A stretch of DNA of 64,000 bases, taken from contig NZ_NSGF01000013.1 of the NCBI RefSeq assembly GCF_002294995.1, forward strand, positions 109,758 through 173,757, written 5' to 3'. This DNA is from Mesorhizobium sp. WSM3860 (GTDB taxonomy: Bacteria; Pseudomonadota; Alphaproteobacteria; Rhizobiales; Rhizobiaceae). Below the pieces are notes generated by a model that made no database searches, was not told the origin of the DNA, and worked only from the letters and a program-made list of their open reading frames with translations. Below are positions 40,953 through 49,087 of the stretch, piece by piece. How positions within the stretch are numbered: the stretch's first letter is position 1; each line of letters starts with the position of its first letter. Position numbers and translations under genes: made by a program.

Positions 40953-41156
40953 ATGGATTGGAACCGCGTCGAAGGTAACTGGAAACAGGTCAAGGGCAAG
41001 GTGAAGGAACAGTGGGGCAAGCTCACCGATGACGACCTCGACCGCATCGCCGGCAACCGCGAGCAGCTCGAAGGCAAGATCCAAGAGCGCTACGGCATCG
41101 AGAAGGATCGCATCCGCCGCGACATCGACGACTGGGCGAGTCGCCAAGGCTGGTAA
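40953..41156 (+). CDS. CsbD-family stress protein
   Basis: A 67-residue hydrophilic protein (DWNRVEGNWKQVKGKVKEQW; GKLTDDDLDRIAGNREQLEG; KIQERYGIEKDRI), the full CsbD pattern. CsbD proteins are strongly induced by general stress sigma factors; their molecular role is unknown. AAAGGAGG lies before the ATG and an exact EcfG-type promoter is upstream. A 24-bp palindrome follows. Confidence 0.95.
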   Translation: MDWNRVEGNWKQVKGKVKEQWGKLTDDDLDRIAGNREQLEGKIQERYGIEKDRIRRDIDDWASRQGW

Positions 41157-41181
41157 CATCTGCGCTGGATAGAAAATGAGC

Positions 41182-41205
41182 CCGCAGCCCCGATCGGGGC
41201 TGCGG
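41182..41205. terminator. 24-bp perfect palindrome after csbD-like gene
   Basis: CCGCAGCCCC-GATC-GGGGCTGCGG, 26 bp after the CsbD stop. It would form a strong hairpin; no U-tract follows, so it may act as an RNA 3'-end stabiliser rather than a classical terminator. Confidence 0.6.
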
Positions 41206-41283
41206 CGTCAAAAGCCAGGAATTTTGATTTCAGAACAGGGACGCTATATTAGTTGACTAAGCGATTCGTGGCACGGTGAACCG

Positions 41284-41469
41284 ATGGCCAAGAAGAAATC
41301 GAGACCGGCCTTGTCCGTTATCGCCGCAGCCTCGCGCTCGGAGGCTTCCGAAGCGATCTATTTTGCCCGCAAATGCGGCCTCACCCCAGACGAAGCCCTG
41401 CGGATAATGCGCGAGGCGCTCGTGAGCGTCGGGCCCAAGCCTGCCGACGCCGGAAAGCGCAAGCGGTAG
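41284..41469 (+). CDS. DUF3606-like small protein
   Basis: A 61-residue basic protein. Its core EASEAIYFARKCGLTPDEAL followed by RIMREALVSV resembles DUF3606-type two-helix domains (helix, AxKxGLxxDxA turn, helix). No ribosome site stronger than CGGTGAACCG. One of several related small proteins between 41284 and 50670. Function unknown. Confidence 0.62.
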   Translation: MAKKKSRPALSVIAAASRSEASEAIYFARKCGLTPDEALRIMREALVSVGPKPADAGKRKR

Positions 41470-41632
41470 GCGGGGCGGCGGGCCGTTCCCGCCCCCGGAC
41501 TTGGGCCGGGGTTGCACAGTGCCGGCGCTCGGCGGCAAAGCTCCGCGTGTCCAAACCGGTCGTCCGTGAACTCATTGCCAGCGAATGAAACATACGGCCT
41601 CCTCGAAAGTTCTTGCCTAGAGGAGGCGCGCT

Positions 41633-41812
41633 ATGGCTGGAAATGATGGAAAGCAGGTGCAGCAAACGGAGGCCGATGTCCAACTGCTCGCCCACCGATT
41701 GGCAAAGGACGCGAACATTTCGGAAGACGATGCCCGCGAGCTGATCAAGTTGATCGGAACCGACTGGCCTTCGCTGCTGCGCGAAGCTCGGTTCCTCAAA
41801 AGCCGACACTGA
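41633..41812 (+). CDS. DUF3606-like small protein (59 residues)
   Basis: AGNDGKQVQQTEADVQLLAH, RLAKDANISEDDARELIKLI, then GTDWPSLLREARFLKSRH. The helix-turn-helix pair with ISEDDA and a trailing GTDxxxLL matches DUF3606 better than the neighbour at 41284. GAGGAGG precedes the ATG. Convergent with the gene at 41822, nine bases apart. Short enough to be missed by length cut-offs. Confidence 0.65.
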   Translation: MAGNDGKQVQQTEADVQLLAHRLAKDANISEDDARELIKLIGTDWPSLLREARFLKSRH

Positions 41813-41821
41813 TGCTGCCTG

Positions 41822-42022
41822 CTAGCCAGGCGTGCTATTCCCTCGATTCTTTGCGAGTTGCTTCAGCGCCTTGAGAAAGATCGGAGCGGCGAGATCGCAT
41901 CTGTATTTCGACGGTCCGTTGGTTTGGATGACGATCTCAGCCTGCTTCAGGGTCAGGCCGTGCTTTTGGGCGAATTCGAGCGGTTGATAGGCCTGCTCCC
42001 AACCTGGTCCTGTCTTTGGCAT
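41822..42022 (-). CDS. DUF3606-like small protein
   Basis: A 66-residue basic protein: PGWEQAYQPLEFAQKHGLTL then KQAEIVIQTNGPSKYRCDLA and PIFLKALKQLAKNR. The KHGLT-KQAE turn followed by NGPSKYRCDLAA mirrors the DUF3606 pattern. A GGAGGAAG site lies before ATG 42022. Convergent with its relative at 41633. Function unknown. Confidence 0.65.
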   Translation of the reverse strand: MPKTGPGWEQAYQPLEFAQKHGLTLKQAEIVIQTNGPSKYRCDLAAPIFLKALKQLAKNRGNSTPG

Positions 42023-42252
42023 CGTGACGACTTCCTCCCGCGATTGACACGTGATGCAACGCATCCAACTGGACAAGGTTTCATGGCTTGCACACGGCGG
42101 CGAGCCCGCTGCCAATCAACCGCCCGCGACCAGAAATGTGTCGGCGCAGGGGCACAGGAGGTTGCGCCGTCGTCTCGCGCCTCGTTGAGCTGGCACGCAC
42201 GAATGGGAACTCCGCGCCAGCATCCCAGGGGCGGCAATTCATGATCGCGCGC

Positions 42253-42277
42253 GGAACAAGGTCAAGGCCAGTCTGTT
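42253..42277 (+). promoter_or_regulatory. Candidate EcfG/RpoE2 promoter
   Basis: GGAAC at 42253-42257, 16-base spacer, TGTT at 42274-42277, 25 bp before the small basic gene at 42303. Confidence 0.5.
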
Positions 42278-42302
42278 TGGCGTTGAGAGGACATGCACGC
42301 CA

Positions 42303-42482
42303 ATGGCCCGAAATCAACGTCGTACCGAGGCGCTGGCCTGGCTGCTGAGGCGCCAGTTTTCGACGGAAGCGCTCCGGCGGCATTTGCGTGAATGGCCCTT
42401 CTTCCGGGTCGAACGGCAGATGCCCGAGCGGCTTCGCGTCCTGCTCGACCGGCTTGGGCGAAAAGATCCCCGGCGTCGTTGA
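42303..42482 (+). CDS. Small Arg-rich protein, unknown (candidate)
   Basis: A 59-residue protein: ARNQRRTEALAWLLRRQFST then EALRRHLREWPFFRVERQMP and ERLRVLLDRLGRKDPRRR. It is amphipathic-helical and strongly basic, suggesting membrane-surface or nucleic-acid binding. GAGAGG lies about 14 bp upstream, which is far. An EcfG-like promoter ends 25 bp before the ATG. Without that promoter I would not have kept it. No gene is seen from 42483 to 42645. Confidence 0.42.
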   Translation: MARNQRRTEALAWLLRRQFSTEALRRHLREWPFFRVERQMPERLRVLLDRLGRKDPRRR

Positions 42483-42645
42483 CATCATATCGGCAGCTGA
42501 CCGGCGCTTGAAGCAACTCCCGCTCACCGAATATGGATCGCGCCCTCTCACCCCGCGCAACCAAGACCTGCGCTTTTTGCAAGGCGCGGACCGACCGGAC
42601 GTGTGGCAGCCGGTCGGCAGCCAACTTGGGGGACACTGCGGACGT

Positions 42646-42670
42646 GGAACTTCGGTTGCCGCCGATTGTT
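42646..42670 (+). promoter_or_regulatory. Candidate EcfG/RpoE2 promoter
   Basis: GGAAC at 42646-42650, 16-base spacer, TGTT at 42667-42670, 20 bp before the ATG at 42691. Confidence 0.6.
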
Positions 42671-42690
42671 GCACCTGAAAGGCGGCCGAG

Positions 42691-43044
42691 ATGACCAGAT
42701 CGTCGCTGCATCTGCTCAAGGGCATAGGCTATTCGATCTCAACGGTAAGCGTGATGCTGCTGGCAATCGTCAGCTGGGAGCACGTTTCGCAAAATCCGCT
42801 GCTGATTGCCTGCCTGCTTGGCGGCGCCGCCACCTCGATCATCGGGATGTTCTGCCGCTGGCTTTCCTACGAAGTCGAAAAGCGTCAGCAGGAGCGACAG
42901 ACAGAGAACGGCCAACCCTCGGATCGGCAGCCAGCAGCGTCACCCCTGCCTCCAGCGCCGGAACTGCGAGACCAGCAGCGTGATCAGGCTGCTGAGGACG
43001 ATCCAACTGACGACCTCGCCGTCCGGCACGCTCGGTTTCGGTGA
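42691..43044 (+). CDS. Small two-helix membrane protein, unknown
   Basis: A 117-residue protein with two membrane helices (GYSISTVSVMLLAIVSWEHV and PLLIACLLGGAATSIIGMFC) and a long hydrophilic C-terminus (YEVEKRQQERQTENGQPSDR onward). The last 105 bp overlap the 3' end of the opposing YihY gene. EcfG-like promoter just upstream. No family recognised; probably a stress-induced membrane protein. Confidence 0.65.
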   Translation: MTRSSLHLLKGIGYSISTVSVMLLAIVSWEHVSQNPLLIACLLGGAATSIIGMFCRWLSYEVEKRQQERQTENGQPSDRQPAASPLPPAPELRDQQRDQAAEDDPTDDLAVRHARFR

Positions 43045-43944
43045 CCTGCCTGACCTTGCCGTTTCAGCGTTGGCCGCCACCACCGGCGCGAGATCCTGTC
43101 GGCTGCCGCTCCGCACCGAATAGGCGCGGGTGATCTCGGCACCGAACAGGAAAATCTGTGCCGAATAGTAAACCCAGACCAGCACGACCATCAGGGCGCC
43201 GGCAGCGCCATAGGAAGTGCCGATGGCGCTGGTGCCGATATACCAGCCGATCAGCGACTTGCCGATGGTGAAGAGCAGCGCGGTGACGATCGAGCCGACG
43301 CCGACGTCGCGCCATTTGAGCCTGCGGTCCGGCAGGACCTTGTAGATCGCCGCGAAGAGCAGCGCGATCAGCACGAAGGAGACGATCGTGTTGATCGCGC
43401 TCACGATCAGCTCGCCGAACGGCAGGTGTTGGTTGATCACCTCGCTCAGCGCCGAGATCGCCGTGCTTGCGGCGAGCGACACCAGAAGCAGGAAACCAAG
43501 AGCTGCCACCAGCCCGAGGCTTGCCGCCCTCGCCCGCACCAGGCGCGAAAGCGAAACGCCGTTGGGCTTGACCTTCCATATCTCGTTCAACGACTGCTGC
43601 ATCTCGCCGAAGACGCCGGAGGCGGTGACAAGCAGCGTGATCAGCCCGATGAGGGTGGCCAGCGTGCTGGACCCGCGATGCGCGGCGGTCTCGATCACCG
43701 CCTTGAGGAGTTCGGCGCTCTGCGGGCCCATCACGCCCGCGAACTCAGCCGAAAGCGCGAGCTGCGCGGCGTCGTTGCCGATGACGATGCCCGCGATCGC
43801 CACGACGATCAGAAGGATCGGCGCCAGCGAGGTCGTGGCGTAGAAGGCCATCGCCGCGCCATGGCTCAGCGCATTGTCGTTGACGTAGCCGGTGATGCTC
43901 TCCTTCAGCACAACCCAGGCTTCCTGGAACCAGCGCTGCATCAT
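42940..43944 (-). CDS. YihY/BrkB-family membrane protein
   Basis: A 334-residue inner-membrane protein with about six helices. Family markers: HGAAMAFYATTSLAPILLIV, LNEIWKVKPNGVSLSRLVRA, KVLPDRRLKWRDVGVGSIVT and YGAAGALMVVLVWVYYSAQI. The first marker is the YihY signature near the N-terminus. Once annotated as RNase BN, the family has no proven function. Some members affect lipid or solute transport. It overlaps the plus-strand gene at its 3' end. Confidence 0.92.
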   Translation of the reverse strand: MMQRWFQEAWVVLKESITGYVNDNALSHGAAMAFYATTSLAPILLIVVAIAGIVIGNDAAQLALSAEFAGVMGPQSAELLKAVIETAAHRGSSTLATLIGLITLLVTASGVFGEMQQSLNEIWKVKPNGVSLSRLVRARAASLGLVAALGFLLLVSLAASTAISALSEVINQHLPFGELIVSAINTIVSFVLIALLFAAIYKVLPDRRLKWRDVGVGSIVTALLFTIGKSLIGWYIGTSAIGTSYGAAGALMVVLVWVYYSAQIFLFGAEITRAYSVRSGSRQDLAPVVAANAETARSGRSPKPSVPDGEVVSWIVLSSLITLLVSQFRRWRQG

Positions 43945-43973
43945 TTTCCCCGTCGGCTATCTCTCCTCGTCGG

Positions 43974-45074
43974 CTATTTGGGGCGCGGATCCTCGAGCCC
44001 GGCTCCGATGGTCTGGAACGATCCCGCGCGACGCTTCTCGACAGCTTCGGCGAGCGCCAGCGCGGCATTGCGGACTTCCGTCTGCACGGCATGATCGGCG
44101 TCGAGTTCGTCATGGCTCGTCGCATACGGTTTCCAGTAGCCAATGTAGCGGTCGAGCTCGGCGACCTCGCCCACCGGATCGAGCTTCATCGAGCGCAGCC
44201 AGTCGGCGAGGCTGTGACGGACCCTGCCGGCGCCTTCGGTGTCGCCATGCACGATGACGGAGAACAGCCGGCCGGCGAGATGGCGCGGATAGTGCCAGCC
44301 GGAAAGCTCGGCCTTCTTGGCGAGCGCGGCATCCTTGCCCTGCGTCAGCGAAGGATCGGGATTGCCGCCGTCGGCGCAGACAAGCCGGTCCATCATCAGC
44401 TTCACCGGCGAGGATGAATGATACCAGTTGACCGGCGTGACGATCATGACGCCATGCGCCTCGACCCAGAACGGGTAAATCTCGTTCATCCAGTCATTGA
44501 TCTGCCCGAGCGAATGATTGGGGTAGCAGGAGCATGGCCAGTGGCAGAGCGCGGCCGCCGTCGAGAAGCACGCCTTGCAGGGAAAGATCCTGCGGCCGTA
44601 TTCGGAGGCGAGCCGCGCCAGGTCGAGAACCTGGATCGCAAAGCCCGGTCTAGCTGCAATGGCGCTGCGCGCCAACTCGACAAGGCGGAAGCTTTTCGAC
44701 ATTTCGCCGGGGCAGGTGTGCTCGCTGCGCGAGGAGCCGTTTATGAGCAGGATGCGGGACGGCGCGGACTTGTCCTCGTAACGGCGCTGTGCCGCTTCGA
44801 CCGCTTCGTGCGCGGCGAACCATTCGACGGAGAGATCGTAGTCCGGATCGTGGAAGCCCTGTCCCGCCTTTCTGGTGATCGGTGCCTTGCGTCCTTCGCT
44901 GTAGGCCTGCCAGGCGATCTCGGCCAGCCTAGCAACGGCATCCGCCTCCGACTGGAAGGCCGGATCATAGAATTGTCTCAGGTAGCGTGCCTTGAATTCG
45001 CTTTCGCCGAGACGCGGGCTCGGCATGCCTTTGCGCGGCTCAGGGCCCTTGCTGAAATCTGTGCTGTTTGCCAT
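43974..45074 (-). CDS. Flavodoxin-fold NADPH-dependent FMN reductase-like protein
   Basis: A 366-residue protein. About 100 N-terminal helical residues (SEFKARYLRQFYDPAFQSEA) precede a flavodoxin-like domain: ILLINGSSRSEHTCPGEMSK (phosphate-binding loop), IFPCKACFSTAAALCHWPC (Cys cluster) and VMIVTPVNWYHSSSPVKLMM (flavin ring loop). The N-terminal domain makes it longer than usual reductases. Several cysteines in the middle could bind metal. Start ATG 45074 has a poor ribosome site. Electron partner unknown. Confidence 0.82.
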   Translation of the reverse strand: MANSTDFSKGPEPRKGMPSPRLGESEFKARYLRQFYDPAFQSEADAVARLAEIAWQAYSEGRKAPITRKAGQGFHDPDYDLSVEWFAAHEAVEAAQRRYEDKSAPSRILLINGSSRSEHTCPGEMSKSFRLVELARSAIAARPGFAIQVLDLARLASEYGRRIFPCKACFSTAAALCHWPCSCYPNHSLGQINDWMNEIYPFWVEAHGVMIVTPVNWYHSSSPVKLMMDRLVCADGGNPDPSLTQGKDAALAKKAELSGWHYPRHLAGRLFSVIVHGDTEGAGRVRHSLADWLRSMKLDPVGEVAELDRYIGYWKPYATSHDELDADHAVQTEVRNAALALAEAVEKRRAGSFQTIGAGLEDPRPK

Positions 45075-45299
45075 GCGCCCACGCCCGAGTTGGGCGGGCC
45101 GGGTGGGACAAGAGCTCGACTGCCTTTTCGTTGGCCAGGGTGTGAAGCCGGAGAAACCAAACCCTGTTCTCTTTACCACCAGGTCCGGCTGACGCGGCCC
45201 GCTGAGATCAATTCGGCGCGGGCCCGATGGTTCCGTGCTTCGGAGCCGAGAAGGTAGGGCACCGAGGCAGAGCGTGGCGGGCCCGCAGCCAGCAAAAAA

Positions 45300-45326
45300 C
45301 CGCCCCGGATGGGAGAACCGGGGCGG
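45300..45326 (-). terminator. Rho-independent terminator
   Basis: Perfect 9-bp arms CCGCCCCGG and CCGGGGCGG with a 9-base loop, followed on the minus strand by TTTTTTG. It ends the secreted-protein gene that stops at 45418; the rest of 45075-45417 shows nothing else that I can name. Confidence 0.85.
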
Positions 45327-45417
45327 CAATTGTGGGAAGCAGTTCGGGTATCCGGGAACTGCACAGGCACTAACTCGCCCGCGCAGGAAAAGTTTCCCGG
45401 CAGCCCGATCAGGCGTT

Positions 45418-45747
45418 CTACTTCGCCGTCTGCGGCGGGACCTCGCCCGGCTTGATCACCGGCATCTGGCTGGTATCGGCCGGCGGAGCCGTAGCGTTCT
45501 TGTCTCCGGTGGGCGGAGGTTTCAGCACACCGCCGCAAGGCGCCAGGCTGGCGGTTAGGTTGTTGGATGGATCATCGGCCTGCGCTTTCGGCTGCTCGCC
45601 GGTCTGACTGGGGGTCGCGTTGGCGTCCGGTTTGACCTGGCAATCCTCGATCTGCGGATTCTCCAGTTGGGTCTGCGCCGCGGCAGTCATTCCCGACATT
45701 TGGCCCGACATCAGGACAATGGCGAAGCCAAGAAGTGCTTTCTTCAT
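45418..45747 (-). CDS. Small secreted Pro/Thr-rich protein
   Basis: A 109-residue protein with a signal peptide (KKALLGFAIVLMSGQMSGMT, cleavage near AAA) and a low-complexity mature part (PKAQADDPSNNLTASLAPCG) with one Cys pair. AAGGAGGATCC lies before the ATG. The build resembles the protein at 32807: signal peptide, Pro/Thr/Asn-rich chain and two Cys. Probably periplasmic. No EcfG-like promoter was found for it. Confidence 0.75.
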   Translation of the reverse strand: MKKALLGFAIVLMSGQMSGMTAAAQTQLENPQIEDCQVKPDANATPSQTGEQPKAQADDPSNNLTASLAPCGGVLKPPPTGDKNATAPPADTSQMPVIKPGEVPPQTAK

Positions 45748-46081
45748 TGGATCCTCCTTATGGGCTCGGTTAACCGCCGATGATCGGCGAGAGCCGTTCG
45801 CCTTGGCAGGCTCGGCGGCGGTCGACCCCGCGGTCCGTGCCACGCGGCCCTGCTGGCCGTGTTTGCCACCTGGTTGTTGGCGGGGCACCGGCGCATTCGT
45901 CATCTCCTTCTCGAGAGACGACGCTATACAGAGACAACGCATGCCGGCCGAAAAGGTTGGCTTTCGGTCGAGCCTGGGGACAAGGCAGAGCCTGGCCGCA
46001 GGTACATCAAAGTTAAATGCGCGGATGGCTGCCGGAGTGCTAATCGCTACCAGCTTGGGGGGACTCTACGAGGAGAGTCCC
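45748..46081. other. Gap without a convincing gene
   Basis: About 330 bp between divergently read small genes. Frames on both strands run through but have no motif or ribosome site. No promoter match or hairpin was noted. Confidence 0.4.
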
Positions 46082-46243
46082 ATGGACGTTCGAAATCTGA
46101 TCGGCACACTGGCCAGGCCATTTCTGCGACAGGATGCCCGGCCTGCCGGGCCGATCCAATCCTCGCGCACCGACGTGCCGCTCAGGCCGCGTCCGCGCCC
46201 GCCGTCTCGCCCGCAGCCGCCCGCCCGGCCGGCGAGCAATTAG
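46082..46243 (+). CDS. Short Pro/Arg-rich protein (candidate)
   Basis: A 53-residue frame, DVRNLIGTLARPFLRQDARP then SSRTDVPLRPRPRPPSRPQP, with GAGGAG seven bases before the ATG. The first 15 residues could form an amphipathic helix; the rest is a disordered Pro/Arg stretch. The good ribosome site is the main support. Confidence 0.4.
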   Translation: MDVRNLIGTLARPFLRQDARPAGPIQSSRTDVPLRPRPRPPSRPQPPARPASN

Positions 46244-46297
46244 CTTGCCCGCCTTCTTCAGCGCCTGCCTGTGCAACCGGTCGGCGGCATCCTCGTT

Positions 46298-46438
46298 ATG
46301 ACGATCCAAAAACATGTGGTGGCAACGATGAAACCCTTTCGGACCAACAATTATCTTTTCATCCTGACGGCAGCGGTAGTGACCGCGGCGCCCTTCGCCG
46401 GCCTCGCCTGGCGGGCACAACAGTGGCTTGGATGGTGA
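46298..46438 (+). CDS. 46-residue single-span membrane peptide (candidate)
   Basis: TIQKHVVATMKPFRTNNYLF then ILTAAVVTAAPFAGLAWRAQ and a Trp-rich end QWLGW. One membrane helix with a basic cytoplasmic start. A second ATG at 46328 has GGTGG upstream and may be the real start. It precedes the DUF982 gene by 6 bp, suggesting co-transcription. Confidence 0.4.
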   Translation: MTIQKHVVATMKPFRTNNYLFILTAAVVTAAPFAGLAWRAQQWLGW

Positions 46439-46444
46439 CCAGGG

Positions 46445-46747
46445 ATGAGTAGATTCCTGCCGCTCACCATCCGCTTCGTCACTGGCGGCTCAATGGTGGT
46501 TTCGTCGATCGCCGACGCAAAGAACGCGTTGGGCGGAGCCTGGAAGAACAAGGAAGCGCCCGACTATTTGGCGGCGGCGCGGTTGGTGGACGACGCCATG
46601 GCAGGCATCTGCCGTCCGGCGGTCGCCTTCGACGCTTTCAAGAAGGCCGCCGCCCGGCAAGGTCTCCTGAGGGGGGCCGACCCTAGCGCGGCGCTCTCGA
46701 TGCTCGACGCGCTGTGGTCTGGCGACGGCCAAGGGCCGCCGCGCTGA
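46445..46747 (+). CDS. DUF982-family protein
   Basis: A 100-residue protein with the DUF982 arrangement: strand LTIRFVTGGSMVVSSIADAK, the segment NALGGAWKNKEAPDYLAAAR, then CRPAVAFDAFKKAAARQGLL. These proteins occur almost only in rhizobia and relatives, in many copies, with unknown function. CCAGGG lies upstream of ATG 46445; ATG 46493 is possible. Convergent with the Crp/Fnr gene, eight bases apart. Confidence 0.8.
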   Translation: MSRFLPLTIRFVTGGSMVVSSIADAKNALGGAWKNKEAPDYLAAARLVDDAMAGICRPAVAFDAFKKAAARQGLLRGADPSAALSMLDALWSGDGQGPPR

Positions 46748-46754
46748 CGCGCCC

Positions 46755-47474
46755 TCACCTAGGCTCGTTCCTCATGCTGAGATAGGTCGGATCGAATTCC
46801 GCAATCGCGACCAGGCGGTTCCAGTCGAGGATGTCGATCAGGTGGTTGGTCCAGTTGATGACGTTCATGCGCCGCAACGTGCCGATGACCCGGTTCATAT
46901 GGACGACGGACAGACCGAGCACGTCGGCGAGTTCGGCCTGCGAAAGCGGCAGATGGAAGCTCATGTCCCGCGTTTTCTTCACGGCCTGCAGCCTGACGAA
47001 CAGTTCGCATATCAGATGCGCCAGATGCGCGGTCTTGGAGCGGCGTCCCATGGCCACGATCCATTCCCGGTGAATGGCGCCGTCCACCAGCGTGTCCAAC
47101 CATAGCAGCCTCGTCAAATGCGGGGCCTTTTCGGTGATTTCCCGCAATTTGCTGTGCTCCGCCGCGATGATATGGCAGGGCGACAGCGCGACGATGCCAT
47201 GGTCCATGGTCTTCAGGAGAAAGGCGTGCAGATCGACGAAATCGCCGGCAACATGGAGCGCCGTGAACTGCCGGCCGCCGTCCTCCAGCACTTTGTAGCG
47301 CGCGGCAATCCCGTCGACGATAAGGGTGCTGAAGGTCGGTCTTGATCCTTCGGCAACGAGATCCTCGCCGGCGACGAAATACTTCTCCACCGATGTGGCG
47401 CTGGCCAACAAGGCCTTCTCGCTTTCGGAGAGAGCATCGTGCTGACCCAGGTTCAGATAAAGGGGTTCCAGCAT
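46755..47474 (-). CDS. Crp/Fnr-family transcription regulator
   Basis: A 239-residue regulator: an N-terminal cyclic-nucleotide-binding-like barrel (KYFVAGEDLVAEGSRPTFST; VAGDFVDLHAFLL), a long dimer helix and a C-terminal winged helix (LSQAELADVLGLSVVHMNRV then IGTLRRMNVINW). No Cys cluster for an Fe-S centre and no canonical cAMP pocket is seen, so its signal is unknown. ATG 47474 gives the usual length. Related proteins in rhizobia act in stress or oxygen responses. Confidence 0.9.
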   Translation of the reverse strand: MLEPLYLNLGQHDALSESEKALLASATSVEKYFVAGEDLVAEGSRPTFSTLIVDGIAARYKVLEDGGRQFTALHVAGDFVDLHAFLLKTMDHGIVALSPCHIIAAEHSKLREITEKAPHLTRLLWLDTLVDGAIHREWIVAMGRRSKTAHLAHLICELFVRLQAVKKTRDMSFHLPLSQAELADVLGLSVVHMNRVIGTLRRMNVINWTNHLIDILDWNRLVAIAEFDPTYLSMRNEPR

Positions 47475-47645
47475 GCGCGGCCGCCGTTGTGGATTTTGCA
47501 AGGGCTAACGTTGAAGAGCCGGGCCGGGTTGCAGCGGACCACCACGCCGCCAGCCGCGGCAAGCAGATCGCGGCCAAGATGATCCTTTGGAACCATGATC
47601 GCGCGCAGGGATTGAACGTCCAGGTTGCGGCGGATGCTCTCGCAG

Positions 47646-47879
47646 ATGGAACGCTTCTACTTCGATTTGCACAACACCGAGCACACTCAAATGGACAGCG
47701 AGGGGCAGCTCTTCTCCTCGCCAGAAAACGCTCGCAAGGAGGCGCTCAGGATATTGCGGGATGTCGCGCGCGACGAGATGCCGAACGGGGATAACCTCAA
47801 GATCACCATCAAAATGCGCAACGACAAGAGAGAACAGATATTCGAGGCGTCCCTTACACTCCAGTCCACCTGGAGCTGA
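47646..47879 (+). CDS. DUF6894-domain small protein
   Basis: A 77-residue protein: ERFYFDLHNTEHTQMDSEGQ, NARKEALRILRDVARDEMPN, then IFEASLTLQSTW. The RFYFDLHN start, A-R-EALR-L helix and F-ASLTL end match DUF6894, a rhizobial family with many paralogues. Function unknown. The alpha/beta hydrolase gene follows 85 bp downstream on the same strand. Confidence 0.87.
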   Translation: MERFYFDLHNTEHTQMDSEGQLFSSPENARKEALRILRDVARDEMPNGDNLKITIKMRNDKREQIFEASLTLQSTWS

Positions 47880-47964
47880 ACACCGGGAAGCCACCAGCCT
47901 AGAGAACCGCGGCCGGAGCAACCCATTCCCCGCCCGCGGCCGTTCCGCCTGTCGGAGACCAAGC

Positions 47965-48876
47965 ATGTTCGGCGGTTTTGAAAGCGCGGAAGTCGATACG
48001 GGCGCGACGCGGATATTCATCCGGACTGCCGGCAGCGGCCCGGCATTGCTCCTGCTGCATGGCTTCCCCGAAACGCATCTGATGTGGCGCGACGTGGCGC
48101 CGAAGCTGGTGGACCGCTTTAGCGTCGTCTGCGCCGACTTGCGCGGCTACGGCAAAAGCTCCTGTCCGCCATCCGATCCGGATCATGCGCCCTACGCCAA
48201 GCGCGCCATGGCTGCCGACCTCGCGGCGCTGATGACGAAGCTCGGCTTTGCCCGCTTCATGGTCGCCGGCCACGATCGCGGCGGGCGCGTTGCGTATCGC
48301 CTGGCGCTGGACCACCCAGACCGCGTCGAAAAGCTTGCCGTGCTCGACATCGTGCCCACCGCCGATGTCTGGGACAGGGCCGACGCCCGGCTGGCGCTGG
48401 GCTATTGGCCCTGGTCGCTGCTGGCGCAAGCCGAGCCGCTGCCGGAGACGATCATGACGGCGGCCGCGGATGCGATCGTCGACAATGCGCTGGCTGGCTG
48501 GGGCTCCTCGCCTGCCGCCTTTCCCGCCGAGGTCCGGCAGGCCTATGCCGAGGTCTTTCGCGATCCAGCCCACGCACACGCCATCTGCGAGGAATACCGT
48601 GCGGCAGCGACGCTCGACCGTGAGAACGACCATGCGGACCGGATAGCCGGACGGCGCATCGGCTGCCCGATGCTGGCGCTATGGAGCGGACATGGCGCGC
48701 TGGCCGAATGGTACGCTGGAGAAGGCGGGCTGCTGGCGCTGTGGCGGGAGTGGGCCGACGACGTCAGCGGCGGGCCGATGCCCGGCGGGCATTTCTTTCC
48801 CGAGGAGGCGCCGGCCGAGACAGCCGCAAGGCTCGGCGATTTTTTTCTGCCGGCTACAGGCCGTAGGCCAGGGTGA
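47965..48876 (+). CDS. Alpha/beta hydrolase, haloacetate-dehalogenase-like
   Basis: A 303-residue hydrolase. HGFPETHLMWRDVAP gives the oxyanion region, AGHDRGGRVAYRLALDHPDR the Asp nucleophile of the dehalogenase/epoxide hydrolase branch, and PMPGGHFFPEEAP the catalytic His. The closest pattern is fluoroacetate/haloacetate dehalogenase, but the halide-pocket His of that family (before Trp in a YHW-type segment) reads YWPW here, with Pro instead of His. Defluorination is therefore doubtful; an epoxide or ester substrate is possible. Its stop overlaps the opposing small gene by 23 bp. Confidence 0.83.
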   Translation: MFGGFESAEVDTGATRIFIRTAGSGPALLLLHGFPETHLMWRDVAPKLVDRFSVVCADLRGYGKSSCPPSDPDHAPYAKRAMAADLAALMTKLGFARFMVAGHDRGGRVAYRLALDHPDRVEKLAVLDIVPTADVWDRADARLALGYWPWSLLAQAEPLPETIMTAAADAIVDNALAGWGSSPAAFPAEVRQAYAEVFRDPAHAHAICEEYRAAATLDRENDHADRIAGRRIGCPMLALWSGHGALAEWYAGEGGLLALWREWADDVSGGPMPGGHFFPEEAPAETAARLGDFFLPATGRRPG

Positions 48877-49087
48877 GGTAAATCGCCGGCGCAACGATCA
48901 GGCAGAGCGCCATCACGATCACCACGGCATTGCCCAGGCGCTCGGCGCGCCTGGCGATGTCGGTGACATCGTCATCGTCATTGATGAATTGGAGGATCGA
49001 GGTGTCGGTGAGGACGGAGAGGCGATTGTCGTTCGCGGGCAGGCTTTCAGGCTCTCGCAGCTCGGGCTTTGCAGAAATAAAGGTCAA
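48854..49087 (-). CDS. Small membrane-anchored protein, unknown
   Basis: A 77-residue protein from a TTG at 49087: TFISAKPELREPESLPANDN, then LSVLTDTSILQFINDDDDVT and a C-terminal membrane helix (NAVVIVMALCLIVAPAIYLT). Acidic N-terminal domain on one side, one span at the end. The start codon is uncertain because no strong ribosome site is present; an upstream extension is Arg-rich and unlike a protein of this kind. Upstream 49088-49384 shows no gene. Confidence 0.52.
   Translation of the reverse strand: MTFISAKPELREPESLPANDNRLSVLTDTSILQFINDDDDVTDIARRAERLGNAVVIVMALCLIVAPAIYLTLAYGL

Noticed and set aside
42081..42725. 214-residue minus-strand frame across 42.1-42.7 kb
   Set aside because: No domain or ribosome site; two EcfG-like promoters and short plus-strand genes fit the region better.
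45418..45942. N-terminal extension of the small secreted protein upstream of its signal peptide
   Set aside because: The extension would bury the signal peptide, and AAGGAGG stands directly before ATG 45747.
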